Positions 11,030 through 22,299 of a stretch of 64,000 nucleotides of DNA are shown here, piece after piece. The position numbers and the translations under genes are program-made. How positions within the stretch are numbered: the stretch's first letter is position 1; each line of letters opens with the position of its first letter. This DNA is from Hygrocybe punicea. Lineage: Eukaryota > Basidiomycota > Agaricomycetes > Agaricales > Hygrophoraceae. Below the pieces are notes generated by a model, which saw only the letters and a program-made list of their open reading frames with translations, was not told the origin of the DNA and searched no databases. The stretch spans positions 3,844,001 to 3,908,000 of the forward strand of contig OY744465.1 in the NCBI GenBank assembly GCA_963556145.1, in the 5' to 3' direction.

Positions 11030-11588
11030 GCACCGCACCAGTTCTTCTCGTGTTGTACAATACTTATCAATTCTGGGCCTTGCCGCTGTTTCAGGGCAAG
11101 GCCGCATTCACTTACCTCTTTCACCAAAAAACTGAAAGGTGCTTGATTAGCTGAGTTTAAAGTTTTCTTTATTGTAGTCTAATCATGCCTGACATTACGG
11201 TTCAAGACTTGCACGGACTGCACTCACCTCCGCGATCGAGAGCCCTTGCGCCTCTCCTTTCCTCGAGTTTCACCCCGGGGTTTCCACCCCTTTTTCCCAC
11301 GTTGAGGTTTCAGTTTCCCTTTCTTTATTTACTTCGGAGGAGACGTTTCCTGCTACCAGTCCTTTCGTCTCCTCCAAAGTATGTTGTTCCTTATTTTTCC
11401 CTAGTTACTTCTGATCTCTCGTAGCCTTTAGTTTTTTGGTTTTCTTGCACCCACCCTTACCGCATCCCTTTCTTTTGTATTGCACCGCACCGGTTCTTCT
11501 CGTGTTGTACAATACTTATCAATTGAAACAGCGGCAAGGCCGCATTCACTTACCTCTTTCACCAAAAAACTGAAAGGTGCTTGATTAG
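11030..11588 (+). repeat. Split direct repeats B1-A2-B2 of the YR element
   Basis: B1 (about 11030-11150) and B2 (about 11482-11588) share two long identical blocks, CACCGCACC...TACTTATCAATT and CCGCATTCACTTACC...GGTGCTTGATTAG. They flank about 330 bp (A2). The central 16 bases differ by exact inversion: B1 has GCCTTGCCGCTGTTTC where B2 has its reverse complement GAAACAGCGGCAAGGC. Confidence 0.75.
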
Positions 11589-11751
11589 AGAAGGAGTAAA
11601 CAAACTCACACTGAGTCACAGTGGGTAATTGTTTACAGCGCATTTCATAAATATGCGGAAACACAAATGTTTGGGAGTCGCGTCGGATAATTCCGACTAA
11701 GACCCCAAACGCGACTACTCAGTGAATGTTTGAGTTCAACAATTCTATGAT

Positions 11752-11883
11752 ATGCCACCACATACTGTTTCTCGAGACCTAAAGACTCGCATCCCAGTCC
11801 TCCGCCAGCAGGGATATTCAGTAAAGGAAATTGCTCACCTCCTCGGTATCAAAAAGTCTCTTATCTACCAAACCATCTCTTAA
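11752..11883 (+). pseudogene. Mariner transposase N-terminal HTH remnant
   Basis: 43 codons starting MPPHTVSRDLKTRIPV and ending with TAA. The helix-turn-helix fits the DNA-binding head of basidiomycete Tc1/mariner transposases. The DDE domain is absent. Confidence 0.75.
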
Positions 11884-12117
11884 AAATTCTATGTGGTTGT
11901 CGTCATTGACACTGAATGTCATTTCCTTGGTCTTGAGCTCTTTTTTATCCTTTGCAGGCTTTCCACAGGCTGGCTTAGGCAGAGGAGAGTAGTACATGAG
12001 CTGAATGGGGAAGACAGCCTTGGAAGGGGCATTAGGCAAAGGCTCAGGCTCAGGGGACTGAGAAGACATTGGAGCAACAACTCGGAGAAAGCTTGTATTT
12101 TGTTTAGCTAATGACAT
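11818..12117 (-). other. Open antisense segment inside the mariner element, possible captured coding fragment
   Basis: 99 open codons on the minus strand, with a proline-rich start and a segment KELKTKEMTFSVNDDNHIEF that does not resemble transposase. The 3' end overlaps the HTH coding region. Origin unknown. Capture of a host or other element exon is one explanation; chance openness is another. Confidence 0.35.
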
Positions 12118-12200
12118 TTGGGGTCTTAGTCGGCATTATCCGATGTGACTCCCAAACATTTGTGTTTCCGCATATTTATGAAATGCGCTGTAAGACATTA

Positions 12201-12623
12201 TTGTCTATTTCAAGCAAGTTGGCAGAGCCTAAAAAAATGTCTAAAAAAGCAAATCCACCGGAAAAAACTTGCAACTCGCTGAAGACATAATGGATTGTCA
12301 TCGGAGCAGTACCAAAATGTTTGCAAAAATTGATATTATGAATCTATTGTATACTGAGGCCTTAAAAATGTGGTATACCTTCCCAAAATGACTTTTTACC
12401 ATGATTGATGGTACTGTGGCTGCCGAAATCCAAAATTTGAGATTCACTGAGAACATGACTGTCTGAACCTCAGTCAGTGACAGACAGGCACTGTCTGGTC
12501 TCGGATTGAAAAAAATGTCATTGCATTTCTATTTCGTTGAATATTCAGCGAGATATCTCAAATTTCTGTTGCGATTTATTTCGGAGTTTTTTTGGGCTCC
12601 GCCAACTTGCCTGAAATAGACAA
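12201..12623. mobile_element. TA-flanked MITE (423 bp)
   Basis: Termini TTGTCTATTTCAAGCAAGTT and its complement (one G/A difference), flanked by TA (12199-12200 and 12624-12625). No coding capacity seen. It abuts the next MITE so closely that they share a TA. Confidence 0.82.
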
Positions 12624-13249
12624 TAAAATGAAATCTGTTACAAAAAAGATTCAGAGATCATTGTCAAAGGGATTGGTGTGTTTAGAATCATGATTTTCTC
12701 TTAGGAGATAGGTCTGAAGGGGCTCATGTGACACTTGTGTTACATTGAAAATTATCTCCTCACCTGACATAACAGCAACACCAATCCCTTTTTTTTTTTC
12801 TTTCCTTGTTTATTCTCCTTTGTGGCAGACCATATGCTAGAGAATACATGCTCGTAAACTACTGAAGGTCGCTGATAAAGTGTACAGAAGCAACAGAGAG
12901 GGCCAGCGGTGCCGGCCCAGGGGTGGAAAAGAGTCCACGAAATAGGGGTAACCTAGGGGTTATGGGTATGTAGAGTATCATTAGTGATAATGTCATGAAA
13001 AATGAAAAATGAAAAATGAAAAGTGAAAAAGCGCAATAGAGTAAGGTAGAATAAAACAAATCAAAACAAGAATGAACTAGAAGTGTGGAAGTGGACAAGT
13101 AGGAGTAGAATGGTATGAGGGGAGAGCGGAGAGCGGAGAGTGGAGCGCGGAGAAAGATCGTGGAAGGGCAAGGTAACAACAGGGCTGACGTGGGCACCAA
13201 TAAGCTGTGCCTGGCTTTGAGCAGGACGTGTCGGGATAGGTATGCATGG

Positions 13250-16200
13250 CTATTGGTCGGACTGCAATTCTGGTATGCTGCCGAATGTCTCTTTTAGTCT
13301 CCCTGTATCATTGACGAAGTGGAATAGGGCCGGGAGATATTTCAGCGCTGACAGAAGTTTCTTGATGTATCCGGCATCGCGTCCCATTATGCGCCTCATC
13401 CTGTCGCATGCATGTTCATGGGCTGGGCATCGGATGAGAAAATGCTCGACGGTTTCATGGATTCTCTGGCAACATGGGCATACCGGGGAGTCTGCACACT
13501 GGATTCTGTGCAGGTGGTGGTTCAGTCCGATATGTCCAGACCGCAGTTGCATGAGGATGGCCACATGTTTCTTTGGTAATGATGCTGTCATGTGTCGATA
13601 TGTCGATGGTGAGAAGGTTGGGTCAACGTTGTTTACTCGTGCGAAGTGGGTGGAGTCACGCCAATATTCCATTGCTCGATCATGAAGCCCAGCAAGGAAA
13701 GTACGTCATACTGCCGTCTTGCTAAAGGGTAGTTTCTTGCGCAGGTCTGCTGGCAGTCGCTCGTTTGAAGAGACTCTGCCTCTCGCTGCATTTTTAGCCT
13801 TTGTATCTGCCCACTCATTGCCTTCCGCCCCCTCATGTCCCGGCATCCATCGCAATACTAAGTTCAGGTCGTCATGTCTCCGTCTTGTCATTTCCAGTCT
13901 TTTGTGGAAGATGTCAAAGATGTAGTGTGATGGCGCCGGTTTTGTGAGGGTCAACGCCCAGATCGCTGCCTGGTTGTCTGTGTACATTGAGATGGTTGTG
14001 ACGTTGTGCTCCTCCCTTATTAGCTCCAGCCCTAAGATCATGCCCACTCCCACTCCTTCATATACGCCGTGGTACTTTTCCGACCCCAGTCTATATGCCT
14101 TACCCTTCCAGCCCCTTCGCCCCCTTCTACATAGAACTGCTGCTGCACCGATCATTCCTTCGATTCCAGCCCCATCGGTGTATACCTTAATGTCTGCATC
14201 ATCTGCTCTCTCACCTTCCAAAGCCTTCTCCTTCGTTTCACTGATTTGTATTTCTGCCATAGAGACCCACTTGGGCCCTTGTCGTACGTTCTGTATTGTC
14301 TCCATCTTCGCCGGTTCTATCTTGTAAGACCAAACGAGGTCATGTAACAGGGTTGGATGTCTTTTGACGTGATGCACCCGTGCGTTCTTGACGGCTTTAC
14401 TTAATGGGTGCGTTGGGGGTAGTGTGGCGATCCTCACCGCCACGCGTTGTTGCACTTTGTCCACTAATAGGTGCATTGGAAGCAGGTTGGTGTGCATGTC
14501 CAGGATGTCAGTCGCTGTCGTTGATAGTCCCCCTGTAATCATAATGGCCGCTTTGCACTGTATGGATGCCAGTCTTCTAATGATCGCCCTTCCTCTGTCT
14601 CCCCGACTCCCTGTTCCATCTGATTTTCTTCTACGTGATGTGAGGAAAACTTCAGCAGCATATAGCATTCGGGGCACAGCGATGGCTAGGTAGAGTTGTC
14701 TCATGTACTTAGCTGCTATGCCTCCTGTGGCCTTCGACAGTCTGGCGAATTGTAGCACCCAGTCCTGTCCCTTTTTAATTGCCGCTGCCTCCTGCTCATG
14801 CCAGCGGAGCTCACTGTCGATGAGGACACCTAGTAGTCGTATGCTGGCCTTTGACTGAATTACGATGTCGCCCAGCACTATCGGATGTCTCTTGATAGGG
14901 ATACGTTTCCTGGGATTGGCCAGGTCGATACGTTTGCATCTGGACAGGTCTAGTAGTTGGAATTTCTCCAGCCCAAACTCGCAATTATGCTCTCTTGCCC
15001 ACTGCAATACTCCCCCCTCTCTCTCCATCACATCTTTCAGCGTCGCGTGCGTCTCGTCGAAGTTTGCACCCACCGCTATCACATTAGAGTCGTCAATATA
15101 TAGGATACCGGACTCCCCATCCTTCCACCTTAGTGTATCAAGTTGACCAGTGTTGTATAATATATAGCATATCTGTGAGAATGGATCTCCTTGATCCAAG
15201 CCATTGTCGATGTTGAATGTTTCTGAAGTGAAGTCATCAAATGTCAGTACTGTGCGCCGCTTCTCCAGCCGTCGCTCCATCCACTTGACAATTTCCACTG
15301 GTACGCCCCTCTCTTTCATATTGTGTAACAGCCGGTCCACTGCTGTGCTGGGAAACGCAACCTTTACGTCCAGTGACAGCACTGATATAACTTTACCCCT
15401 TCGCCACGCATCTTTGACTATCTTGACAAGGTGCAGTAGGGCGTCCGTTGCACTGCGCCCAGGTCTCCCTCCGAAATGGTATGGTGGGATCAGCCCTCTC
15501 TTCTCGCACATGCATACTACATCCTCCATCACGCATGCATTTAGCAGCCTGGCATACCCATTCGATAGTACGACCAGCCTCCATGCTCCTGGTATTGCGT
15601 AGTTTGTTTTCCCCGGTTTCTTCAATACTGGTGTTTCCGTCTCTGCCCATTTTTCTGCGTATGTTTTGAGTGTGAATGTAGCCCTGAAAATGGGCCCTAA
15701 GTATGGCACGAGGAGCTCCCAAGCCTGTATGAAAACAACATTCAGGATCGTGCCTGTCTTCGTTGCCTTGTATGGTTTCATTTTCTGGATTGCGCGGTGT
15801 ATCTGTTTGTCAGTGATGAGCTCAAACCTCCACGCTGGTTGTGGGTATACTGGTTGTTCTGGCACTGACGACATCAGTGGCTTCGGTGGGAAAAAAGTTT
15901 CGTAGAACCATTTTCCTTTCTCCTCGTTGCTTACCGCTTCCCTCGTCACTCCTGTCATTACATTTGTCTCACGCAGTGTCGGTATGCCCGTCCTCCGTCA
16001 GAGGCTGTCCCTGTCACTAGGCGACTCACTGTCCACATATCAGATCCGTCAATTTCCTCCAGCCACTTGACCCAATGTTCTGTCTTCGTACGTCGTATTT
16101 GCTTGGAGTAGTCATTTCTTGTCCTCCGATATTCCTCATGCACAGGGTGTATACGGTCCGTGCGGTGGTGGTACGCCTTTCATCCTAGATTCCTTACCTT

Positions 16201-17187
16201 CATGCACATGACTGACAGCTCCGCGCTCCACCACCTTTTGCTGTAGGGGGATGGTTTCGTCATTGGCACGGCCTCTGTTATTGCCTTTCATACTACTTCG
16301 TCCAGTTCCTGTATTGCCTTGTGTAAGTCCTCTACCTCCACCAACTCTCCAGGTTTGCCCAGACCTCTTAACCCTTCCTCGAGTGTTTCACAAAATTTCT
16401 TCCAACTTGCTTCTCAGTAATTTGGCCGCGGGTTGAATTTACTACGCTGCACAGTAATGTCGAGCATGTATGCTATAGGGAAGTGATCCGTTTTCACTGG
16501 CCTTTCTTCTGGGCGCGTATCACAGGATATAAAGTGGTCTAGTAGAGTATCGGTGCAGAACACGTTATCAACCCTTGTCAGGTTGTTGGTCGCCAGGGCC
16601 TGCAACGTGGGGATCCCTTCCGGCAGTGCCATCTTCATGTTGTGCTGACCCACGAGTTCCAGTAATGTTGCTGCTGCCTCTAGGTTCGTGTTAGTGAACA
16701 GATGAATGTTTCTCTCTTCGTCCCATAATGGGTGGTGCCTATTGAAGTCACCTGCCCATATATATCGTATTGGCCTGGGTGTTGCGCTGTTCGCTGCTTC
16801 GCTGCCAAGATACTGATTGAGTTCCCTTAGCGCACTGTCGTTGTCACAGTTATTGTATATGTTAATTATTCAGATGGTTCCAAAATTCCCAGTGAGCTGC
16901 ACCACTGTGATGTCCGAGGATGGTACGAGTATTGGTGCCCATACATTGGATGCCAATAATTTGCTGACGAGTATTACTGATTGGGTGGGGGTGGTGCCAT
17001 GTGTATCGTGATGACGTGGAGGGTAGATGACAGTGTAATAACTGTTAGCCCACGTGAGGCCTTTGAAGTCGAAATACGGTTCCTGTATCAGTATGAAGTC
17101 ATGTTGTTTCCCGATCGATTCAAGCATATCTAGCTGGGCGATTAATGACCTGTTAACATTTTGTTGCCATATCGAGACTTGTCTCAT
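13250..17187 (-). pseudogene. LINE ORF2: endonuclease, reverse transcriptase, RNase H, zinc domain
   Basis: Read from 17187 downward. The endonuclease (17187-16420) shows WQQNVNRS, IQEPYFDF, GDFNRHHPLW and TDHFPI, the catalytic N, E, D/N and DH motifs of the exonuclease-endonuclease-phosphatase fold. RT (about 15900-14800) has GGRPGRSATDAL, LSLDVKVAFPS and YIDDSN as the active-site box. RNase H (about 14250-13760) has YTDGAG and YTDNQAA. A C-terminal CPCCQRIHETVEHFLIRC lies at 13530-13450. One frame is kept with TGA stops at 16870, 16414, 16288, 16180 and 13706, plus one frameshift near 15958 (TAATG overlap). All five stops are TGA. Not functional as read. Confidence 0.9.
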
Positions 17188-17243
17188 GAGTGGACGTCTT
17201 CAGTCGGCTGTGCAGGTGGTGTTTGTTTATGTCATTGTTGGTT

Positions 17244-19193
17244 TTATGGTCCTGCGCTCGACGAAGCTATGGGTATTGGTTGTGACAGCAGCGGCAATGT
17301 TAAGATGTATGCCGGGCCTGACAGCGGTTCATCGCCCCACCCTCTGGGCATTACTTGTGGCTCTCTATCCAATCCCCATATGGTGTCCAAGGTCTGTTGG
17401 GACATAGTACCTCCACTAATTCCTCCTTGATTCCGTGCCAGGTATTGCTGTGGGGGCGCTAAGCCTATTCCTCTCCCATACCCATTCATGAACCCTCGTC
17501 CTCTACCCGTCCTAGCTGCTGTCCCTCTGCTTCTGCCCTCTCCTGTCCAGTTACGGTTTCCCCCCAAATTATGGTCCTGCACGTTCTCTCACCAGCCATT
17601 CCCCCCCTGATCTCTTTGGTCTTGCCTCGCCCTGTCATTTCTCCATGCTTGATTGAAGTCGTTCGCCTGTGGCTGTGATTCCTCCTTATGTCCCCACGTT
17701 CTCGGTTCCGCTGTGGGGAACAGCCTGTATTTTGCTTCAACATTGTGTTCTTCCATCCGCTTAGTCCTCTCCTGGAAGATTCTGCAGTTACGGTCAGCGG
17801 CCCCATGCCCCATTGCTTTGCAGTTAGCACATTTGAGAGGCGCTCCCCCAGCAACATTGCATGTAGCATCACTCGTACGGTGCATCCCTCCACATCTCGC
17901 ACATACATCATGTATGGACTTGCAGTCCTTCGCTATGTGGCTGAAGCCCTGGCATTTCATGCATCGTCGGGGCTCCTGTAGCAGCTTTCTTGCCCGACAT
18001 TGCTTGCCTTCTATGTATACCCCATATTCCAGTGCATGATTCACCGCCTCTCGCGATATGAGCCCCAAGGTTAAAAATGCGTATCGCTGTCCCTCCGCCC
18101 TCAGATGTGCCAGCTTGATCCATCTGGCCTCACATATCAACATGCATGGGAGTGAACTATCCTGTTCAACCCTTTTGAGAGCCGCCTGCTCCTCCGGAAT
18201 GAAGGTCGTGGGGACATACTCCACTACGATTTGACATGATCTCACTAGTAGTATAGACGCACCTCTGAAATGTTGCATGAATTCACGTATCACATCGCTC
18301 CTGCGCATATATCTCGTGCCCTCCACTGAGTTCAGTGAATAGATGATTGCACCTGTCTGGGTGCGCTGCACTCCTACGAAGGTCATTCCTTCTGGCCTGT
18401 CAGCTGCCATGATCCCCATCATTTCGAGGGTTAACTTTGCTTTTTCAACCAGCTCCCTCTCGGTTAGCGCTTCCAGGGGGTTGTTCTCTGCTCTAGGGTC
18501 TTTTTTCACAACAATTTGTCTGTCCAATATGTCTCCTCTCATGATGGATAGTGCGTGTTCTGGTGGTATTGGCATCTGCATCCTTGTCGCCGTGGCATAT
18601 GTCAACGGTGCGTCAGTGTGTTGCTCTTGGCCTTGGTGTTGTATACCGTGTGGCCCGTGTCCTTCGCGTGCCTCTGTCATCGTCTCCTCAAATCTTGTTG
18701 TCAGTCGATCGAAGTCGCTGTGAAATTCTTCAATCGTGTTAGTTAAAGATATCGCTGCCCCCTGTAGCACCTGCTCTCTCTCGCTGATCTTGTTTTCCAT
18801 ACCCGTTAGATCCTCCATGACCCATGTGAGTCTGGAAAAAAGGGGGGCCTCCATCTCACTAACAATTGTTGCTGCAGTCTCTCTCACGACACTGTCTTCT
18901 TGCATCTCTTCCATCGTGAAGGCAAAAGCCCTCATGAGGTTCACAATCGATCTTGGTAGTCTCATCATTGCTGCCACCACCTGCAGCATGACATGTGCAA
19001 GTTTCTGTGGTGTCAAATTTTCTCCCTGTGTCAGGTATCCATCTTGTTCAAACATCACTCTACCCTGCTCTGCATCGTGAATGTCCGATGACGTGCTACT
19101 TGCCTTTATCAGGTCTTCCCTCGTCCTCTTTTGCCGAGTTTGTCCTGGTGTGATGTTGGGTGACATGATGCCAGATGGAGCCTTTGGTGGCAT
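17244..19193 (-). pseudogene. LINE ORF1, gag-like with zinc knuckles, one in-frame TGA
   Basis: Starts ATG at 19193 (MPPKAPSGIMSPN). About 535 codons run to TGA 17591-17589, after which the same frame stays open 114 more codons to 17244, ending in a Gly/Arg-rich tail. Near residues 400-460 are CMKCQGFSHIAKDC (CX2CX4HX4C) and CANCKAMGHGAADRNC, preceded by a probable RNA-binding fold and a coiled-coil-rich N-terminus. The product would coat the element RNA. It ends 56 nt before ORF2 begins. The TGA (GGNGW-stop-ENVQD) looks like a mutated CGA. Confidence 0.85.
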
Positions 19194-19637
19194 CTCGTCG
19201 GGGATTTTCTTGGCACACTTATGTTACTTATGTGTACGTTGCCATAGGAGAGGTCTTCCTTTAATACTATGTAGCGCGTAGAAGTCTTCGTCATTGAGAT
19301 TTAGGTTGACCACCCCTCACGTCGTTCGGGGTCCCAGTCGGGGTGCTGCGTGGTAGAAGGTCAAGAAGCCTCCACCAATCCCTTTGAGAATGCTCTCTGA
19401 ACCTTTTGTTGTAACAGATCTCATTTTATTGTCTTTAAAAATTATCTACTGTCTGTGATGTAATGGATGAGGCTTACAGAGCCATTTTCTTCCTTGTTGG
19501 CACTCAGCTTTTTTCAATCAAAAAAATTTGGACTTGGTAGAATTTTGAATGCTGAGTTGTGTATCTCATGAGATACTGCATGAATTGGGATGGTTATAGA
19601 GGGAAATTTGTACTATTTCCTAAGGGCTATCTATTCC

Positions 19638-21943
19638 TAGGGTTTAACATGGGTACGGGTATACCCACGGTTTTTCCATAACGGGTAGTCGCGGGTCCGG
19701 GTACGGTGGCCGGAACCAGGACCCGCCCCGTTACCGTCACCCTTATCTGCGGTTTCCGGGTTTCCCCGGGTGTCAAGGCTTCCATCCTATGCCCAACCTT
19801 CGATAATGTTACAATCAAGACTTCTTCGTTCAACTCTCATCGATCTCACCCCCCATCTCGACATCCGCTGCCCTGATGATCCTTCGGGTGCCATTTCCGG
19901 CCTCTTCACACCCTGTTTTGACACTTCGTTGTTCAGCATCTATGTACAATCTTGCTATCGAACCTCATCAGCCATTTCCCTGTCGTTCATATCACTTCCC
20001 TTAGCCAGCTTTCTGTCAATTCTTTTGCCGTGCAACCCAACGGGTTCCCAAGTTCCCTACCATGTCGGTGTCCATCATCCAGCACAATTTAGGGTATATT
20101 GCAAAGTCATCGTACGTATATAATGTGTCTTTTCTTTCTCTTGTCGCTCACCCACCACTCCAGATTCTCATCATGGCAAAAAAGTCTCGCTCTGCTGCAA
20201 AAAAGTCTCGCACCTCCGCACCATCTCAGTCTACTCAGAGTTCTCAATCCCTTCGCAAAAGTGCATCCGCCCAGTCGCTCTCCTCGGCCACTACTCAGCC
20301 AACTGAAGACCCAATTGTGATCGATCGTGAGGAAGGGGACAACGAACCTGAAGAGATCGATGCTGAGGACGAGGATGACAGCATCAATGAGCTGGATGAG
20401 GTGGGCGAGGATGAGCGTAATAAGCTTCTAGAAGATACTGCCATTGTTCGCGAGACCGTTTCAAAGGTGAATCTCCCGATGCATTTCATGATTTCTTATT
20501 AACACATGATCAGATCAGGAATCTTTCCTTTGCCATTATCCATTCAACAACTCTGGCCCTCCCAGCATGGCGGCGTCTGTGTGCCGAAAACAAGCTCCCT
20601 GCCAACCTCATCCCCCGCGATGTCGTTACACGATGGAATTCCACGTATGACATGATGAAGTTCGCTCTAAAATATCGCAAGCCAATTGATGCCATAACGG
20701 CTGAGAAGGAGTTCAAGCTGCGCAAGCACGAACTTTACGATGAGGACTGGAAGATTGTTGGCGACCTAGTTGCCATTTTGGAGGTATGTTTCCAAGGTCC
20801 TTCCGTCTGCACGATACTGACATATCCTAGCAATATAAAAAGGCCACACTTTTTTTCTCAAGTAATACGGCAACAGTTGCTGCGGTCATACCTGCAATGG
20901 ATCGACTAGACAATCATCTCAATCTACATACAAAAGAAGCCCTTCACCTGTCGATCCTTGTTGCCATGAAGTTGGCACGCAAGAAACTCAACCGCTACTA
21001 CTCGCTCACTGATCTCTCGGAGATCTACCGGACTGCGATGAGTGAGTTTAACACCACGCTGTTTAATGGCATTCACTGACAATCGTAAAAGTACTCCACC
21101 CCGGACTTAAACTCGAATACTTCCGACAACAAGAATGGGAGGAAGAATGGATTGAGGCTGCTAAGGCTCTCATTGAGAAGCAGTATTTGGATAAATATGA
21201 GAAGCCAGGGGGAAGAGCATCCGCCGCTTCCACGGAACAGGTTAGTTTCTCAATCCATGTGCCATTGTCATGCTGTGTACCATGACTTCTAGGATGAATC
21301 GGGTGGCAATGACTTCGGCGACTTCTCTGTCAAGACAAAGGCTGTGCATACGAGTGAACTCGATGAGTATCTGCATCATCCAGTCGAGTCTGTCAAAGAT
21401 CCGCTAGCTTGGTATAACAACTGATTCATCTATCCTAATTTATCCCGCATGGCCCTTGATTATCTTAGCGTCCCTCCTACATCCACCGCCGTCGAGCGTG
21501 TTTTCTCCCAAGGCCACGGACTGCTTCAGTACACGAGGAATCGCCTCTCGCCAGCCTCAATTTGTGCTTACCTTTGCCTCGGTGACTGGTGCCGCAACGG
21601 GTTGATCTCTATTGACGAGTTGGTTGCTGTTGTGAATGATAAGAAGAGGAAACGCGCTGCTTCTGAGGTTGTTGATGCTGAGGTTGTTGATGTTGAGGAG
21701 GATATGCCCGCACTGGAAAAAGTTGGTGTCTAGTATTGATAGATAGCTGTGTGACCCCCTCCCCCTTGCAATAAACCTGCGGGTGGTTGACCACCCACGG
21801 TTACCACCATCAGTGGTGGTTACCGCAGGCAACCGCAAATGAAGGGTACGGTTCGGGTAAGGACTCATTTCGGGTACGGTATTCAATGGGTCCGGGTATG
21901 GTGTCTTGAAAAAACACCCGCGGGTTACCCGTGTTAAACCCTA
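19638..21943 (+). mobile_element. hAT DNA transposon (2.3 kb)
   Basis: Terminal repeats TAGGGTTTAACATGGGTA and TACCCGTGTTAAACCCTA-like, with an exact 8-bp target duplication TCTATTCC (19630-19637, 21944-21951). A homologous stretch at about 51090-51110 reads through as ...TATTCCTCTAATTACATTTGG without the element, an empty-site relative. Subterminal regions are rich in GGGTAC/GTACCC repeats, plausible transposase sites. Confidence 0.93.
20173..21733 (+). pseudogene. hAT transposase, spliced, N-terminal half missing, one TGA
   Basis: Exons 20173-20466, 20514-20783, 20831-21041, 21092-21240 and 21293-21733, with 45-55 nt GT-AG introns. After a basic and acidic N-terminus, the reading enters hAT core motifs (LSFAIIHSTTLALPAWR, TRWNSTYDMM, FFSSNTATVAAVIPAMD, YYSLTDLSEIYR) and ends in the dimerisation domain (LDYLSVPPTSTAVERVF). 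The BED zinc finger and the first catalytic region expected upstream are absent, so the element looks internally deleted. A TGA at 21422 (WYNN-stop-FIYPN) sits where Arg is usual. Confidence 0.85.
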
Positions 21944-21959
21944 TCTATTCCTGTAATTA

Positions 21960-22055
21960 CATTTGGACAATAACATTCATTGACCCGTAACTACACACTT
22001 TTTGAAGGTTTTTGGAAAAGCACAAGTAATTTTAATATTCACCACATGTTACAGG
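21960..22055. other. Flank shared with 51090-51120, no gene seen
   Basis: Continues the sequence that the hAT interrupted (TGTAATTACATTTGG). It is AT-rich and I see no coding signal. Confidence 0.5.
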
Positions 22056-22107
22056 TAGTGTTGCCTCAACTCAGCTTTTCCTGACCAGCCAAGTTGAGGC
22101 AACACTA
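22056..22107. mobile_element. 52-bp hAT hairpin element
   Basis: TAGTGTTGCCTCAACT, a 20-nt loop, and the exact inverse, flanked by an exact 8-bp duplication GTTACAGG (22048-22055, 22108-22115). The first ten bases equal the termini of the elements at 52976-53702 and, with one change, 36026-37275, so it belongs to the same end family reduced to its termini. Confidence 0.85.
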
Positions 22108-22299
22108 GTTACAGGTGAATAAGGGATAGTAAGGGTTTAGAAAGGTACTAAGGCTCCAAACACCTTCTTACATATTTAGAAAATGAGAAAGAATTTCTTT
22201 TTTAGAAATTCTAAAATCTTCGAAAGCATCATAAAAAGCAAAAAAAAATGGACTTTTTTAAGCATTTTTGAATTTCAATAAGTGGAATACTTCTTCCAT

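Larger units (their letters stand above)
9445..11588 (+). mobile_element. 3' half of a tyrosine-recombinase (DIRS/Ngaro-type) retrotransposon
   Basis: Directly after the gypsy LTR come the C-terminal RNase H part of a YR-element pol, a tyrosine recombinase ORF, and two copies of a roughly 110-bp direct repeat. ORFs followed by B1-A2-B2 fit the split-direct-repeat design of Ngaro/PAT-like elements. The reverse transcriptase and the first repeat (A1) are missing, presumably left of the window beyond the gypsy insertion. Confidence 0.82.
11636..12190. mobile_element. Non-autonomous Tc1/mariner element (555 bp)
   Basis: Near-perfect terminal inverted repeats of about 75 bp begin CAGCGCATTTCATAAATATG and are flanked by TA on both sides (11634-11635, 12191-12192), the Tc1/mariner target. 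Inside, 11752-11883 (+) encodes 43 residues including GYSVKEIAHLLGIKKSL, the N-terminal helix-turn-helix of a mariner-type transposase, then a stop. The catalytic part is replaced by unrelated sequence. Confidence 0.88.
12792..19372 (-). mobile_element. Non-LTR retrotransposon (LINE, Tad-like), about 6.6 kb
   Basis: Encoded on the minus strand: 5' UTR (19372-19194), ORF1 (gag-like), ORF2 (endonuclease, RT, RNase H, zinc domain) and a 3' end marked by a T run at 12788-12799 (the poly(A) tail on the minus strand). A 13-bp target duplication CACCAATCCCTTT flanks it (12779-12791 and 19373-19385). The layout with zinc-knuckle ORF1, apurinic-type endonuclease and RNase H fits the Tad1 clade (inference). 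Confidence 0.9.
12626..19426. mobile_element. Small MITE split by a LINE (arms 12626-12791 and 19386-19426)
   Basis: The left arm contains AAATGAAATCTGTTACA...AAAGGGATTGGTG and the right arm its inverse, CACCAATCCCTTT...GTAACAGATCTCATTT, giving about 55 bp of inverted match. With the LINE and one target duplication removed, a hairpin element of about 207 bp remains, flanked by TA. Confidence 0.75.

Noticed and set aside
1128..17591. TGA as a sense codon
   Set aside because: The intact AOS1 gene and transposase ORFs use TGA as the terminal stop, and CpG decay explains the pattern. Kept only as an alternative in the findings.
19638..21943. Telomere-like TAGGGTTTAAC ends
   Set aside because: Only one TAGGGTT-like unit at each end, in inverse orientation with an 8-bp duplication: hAT termini.
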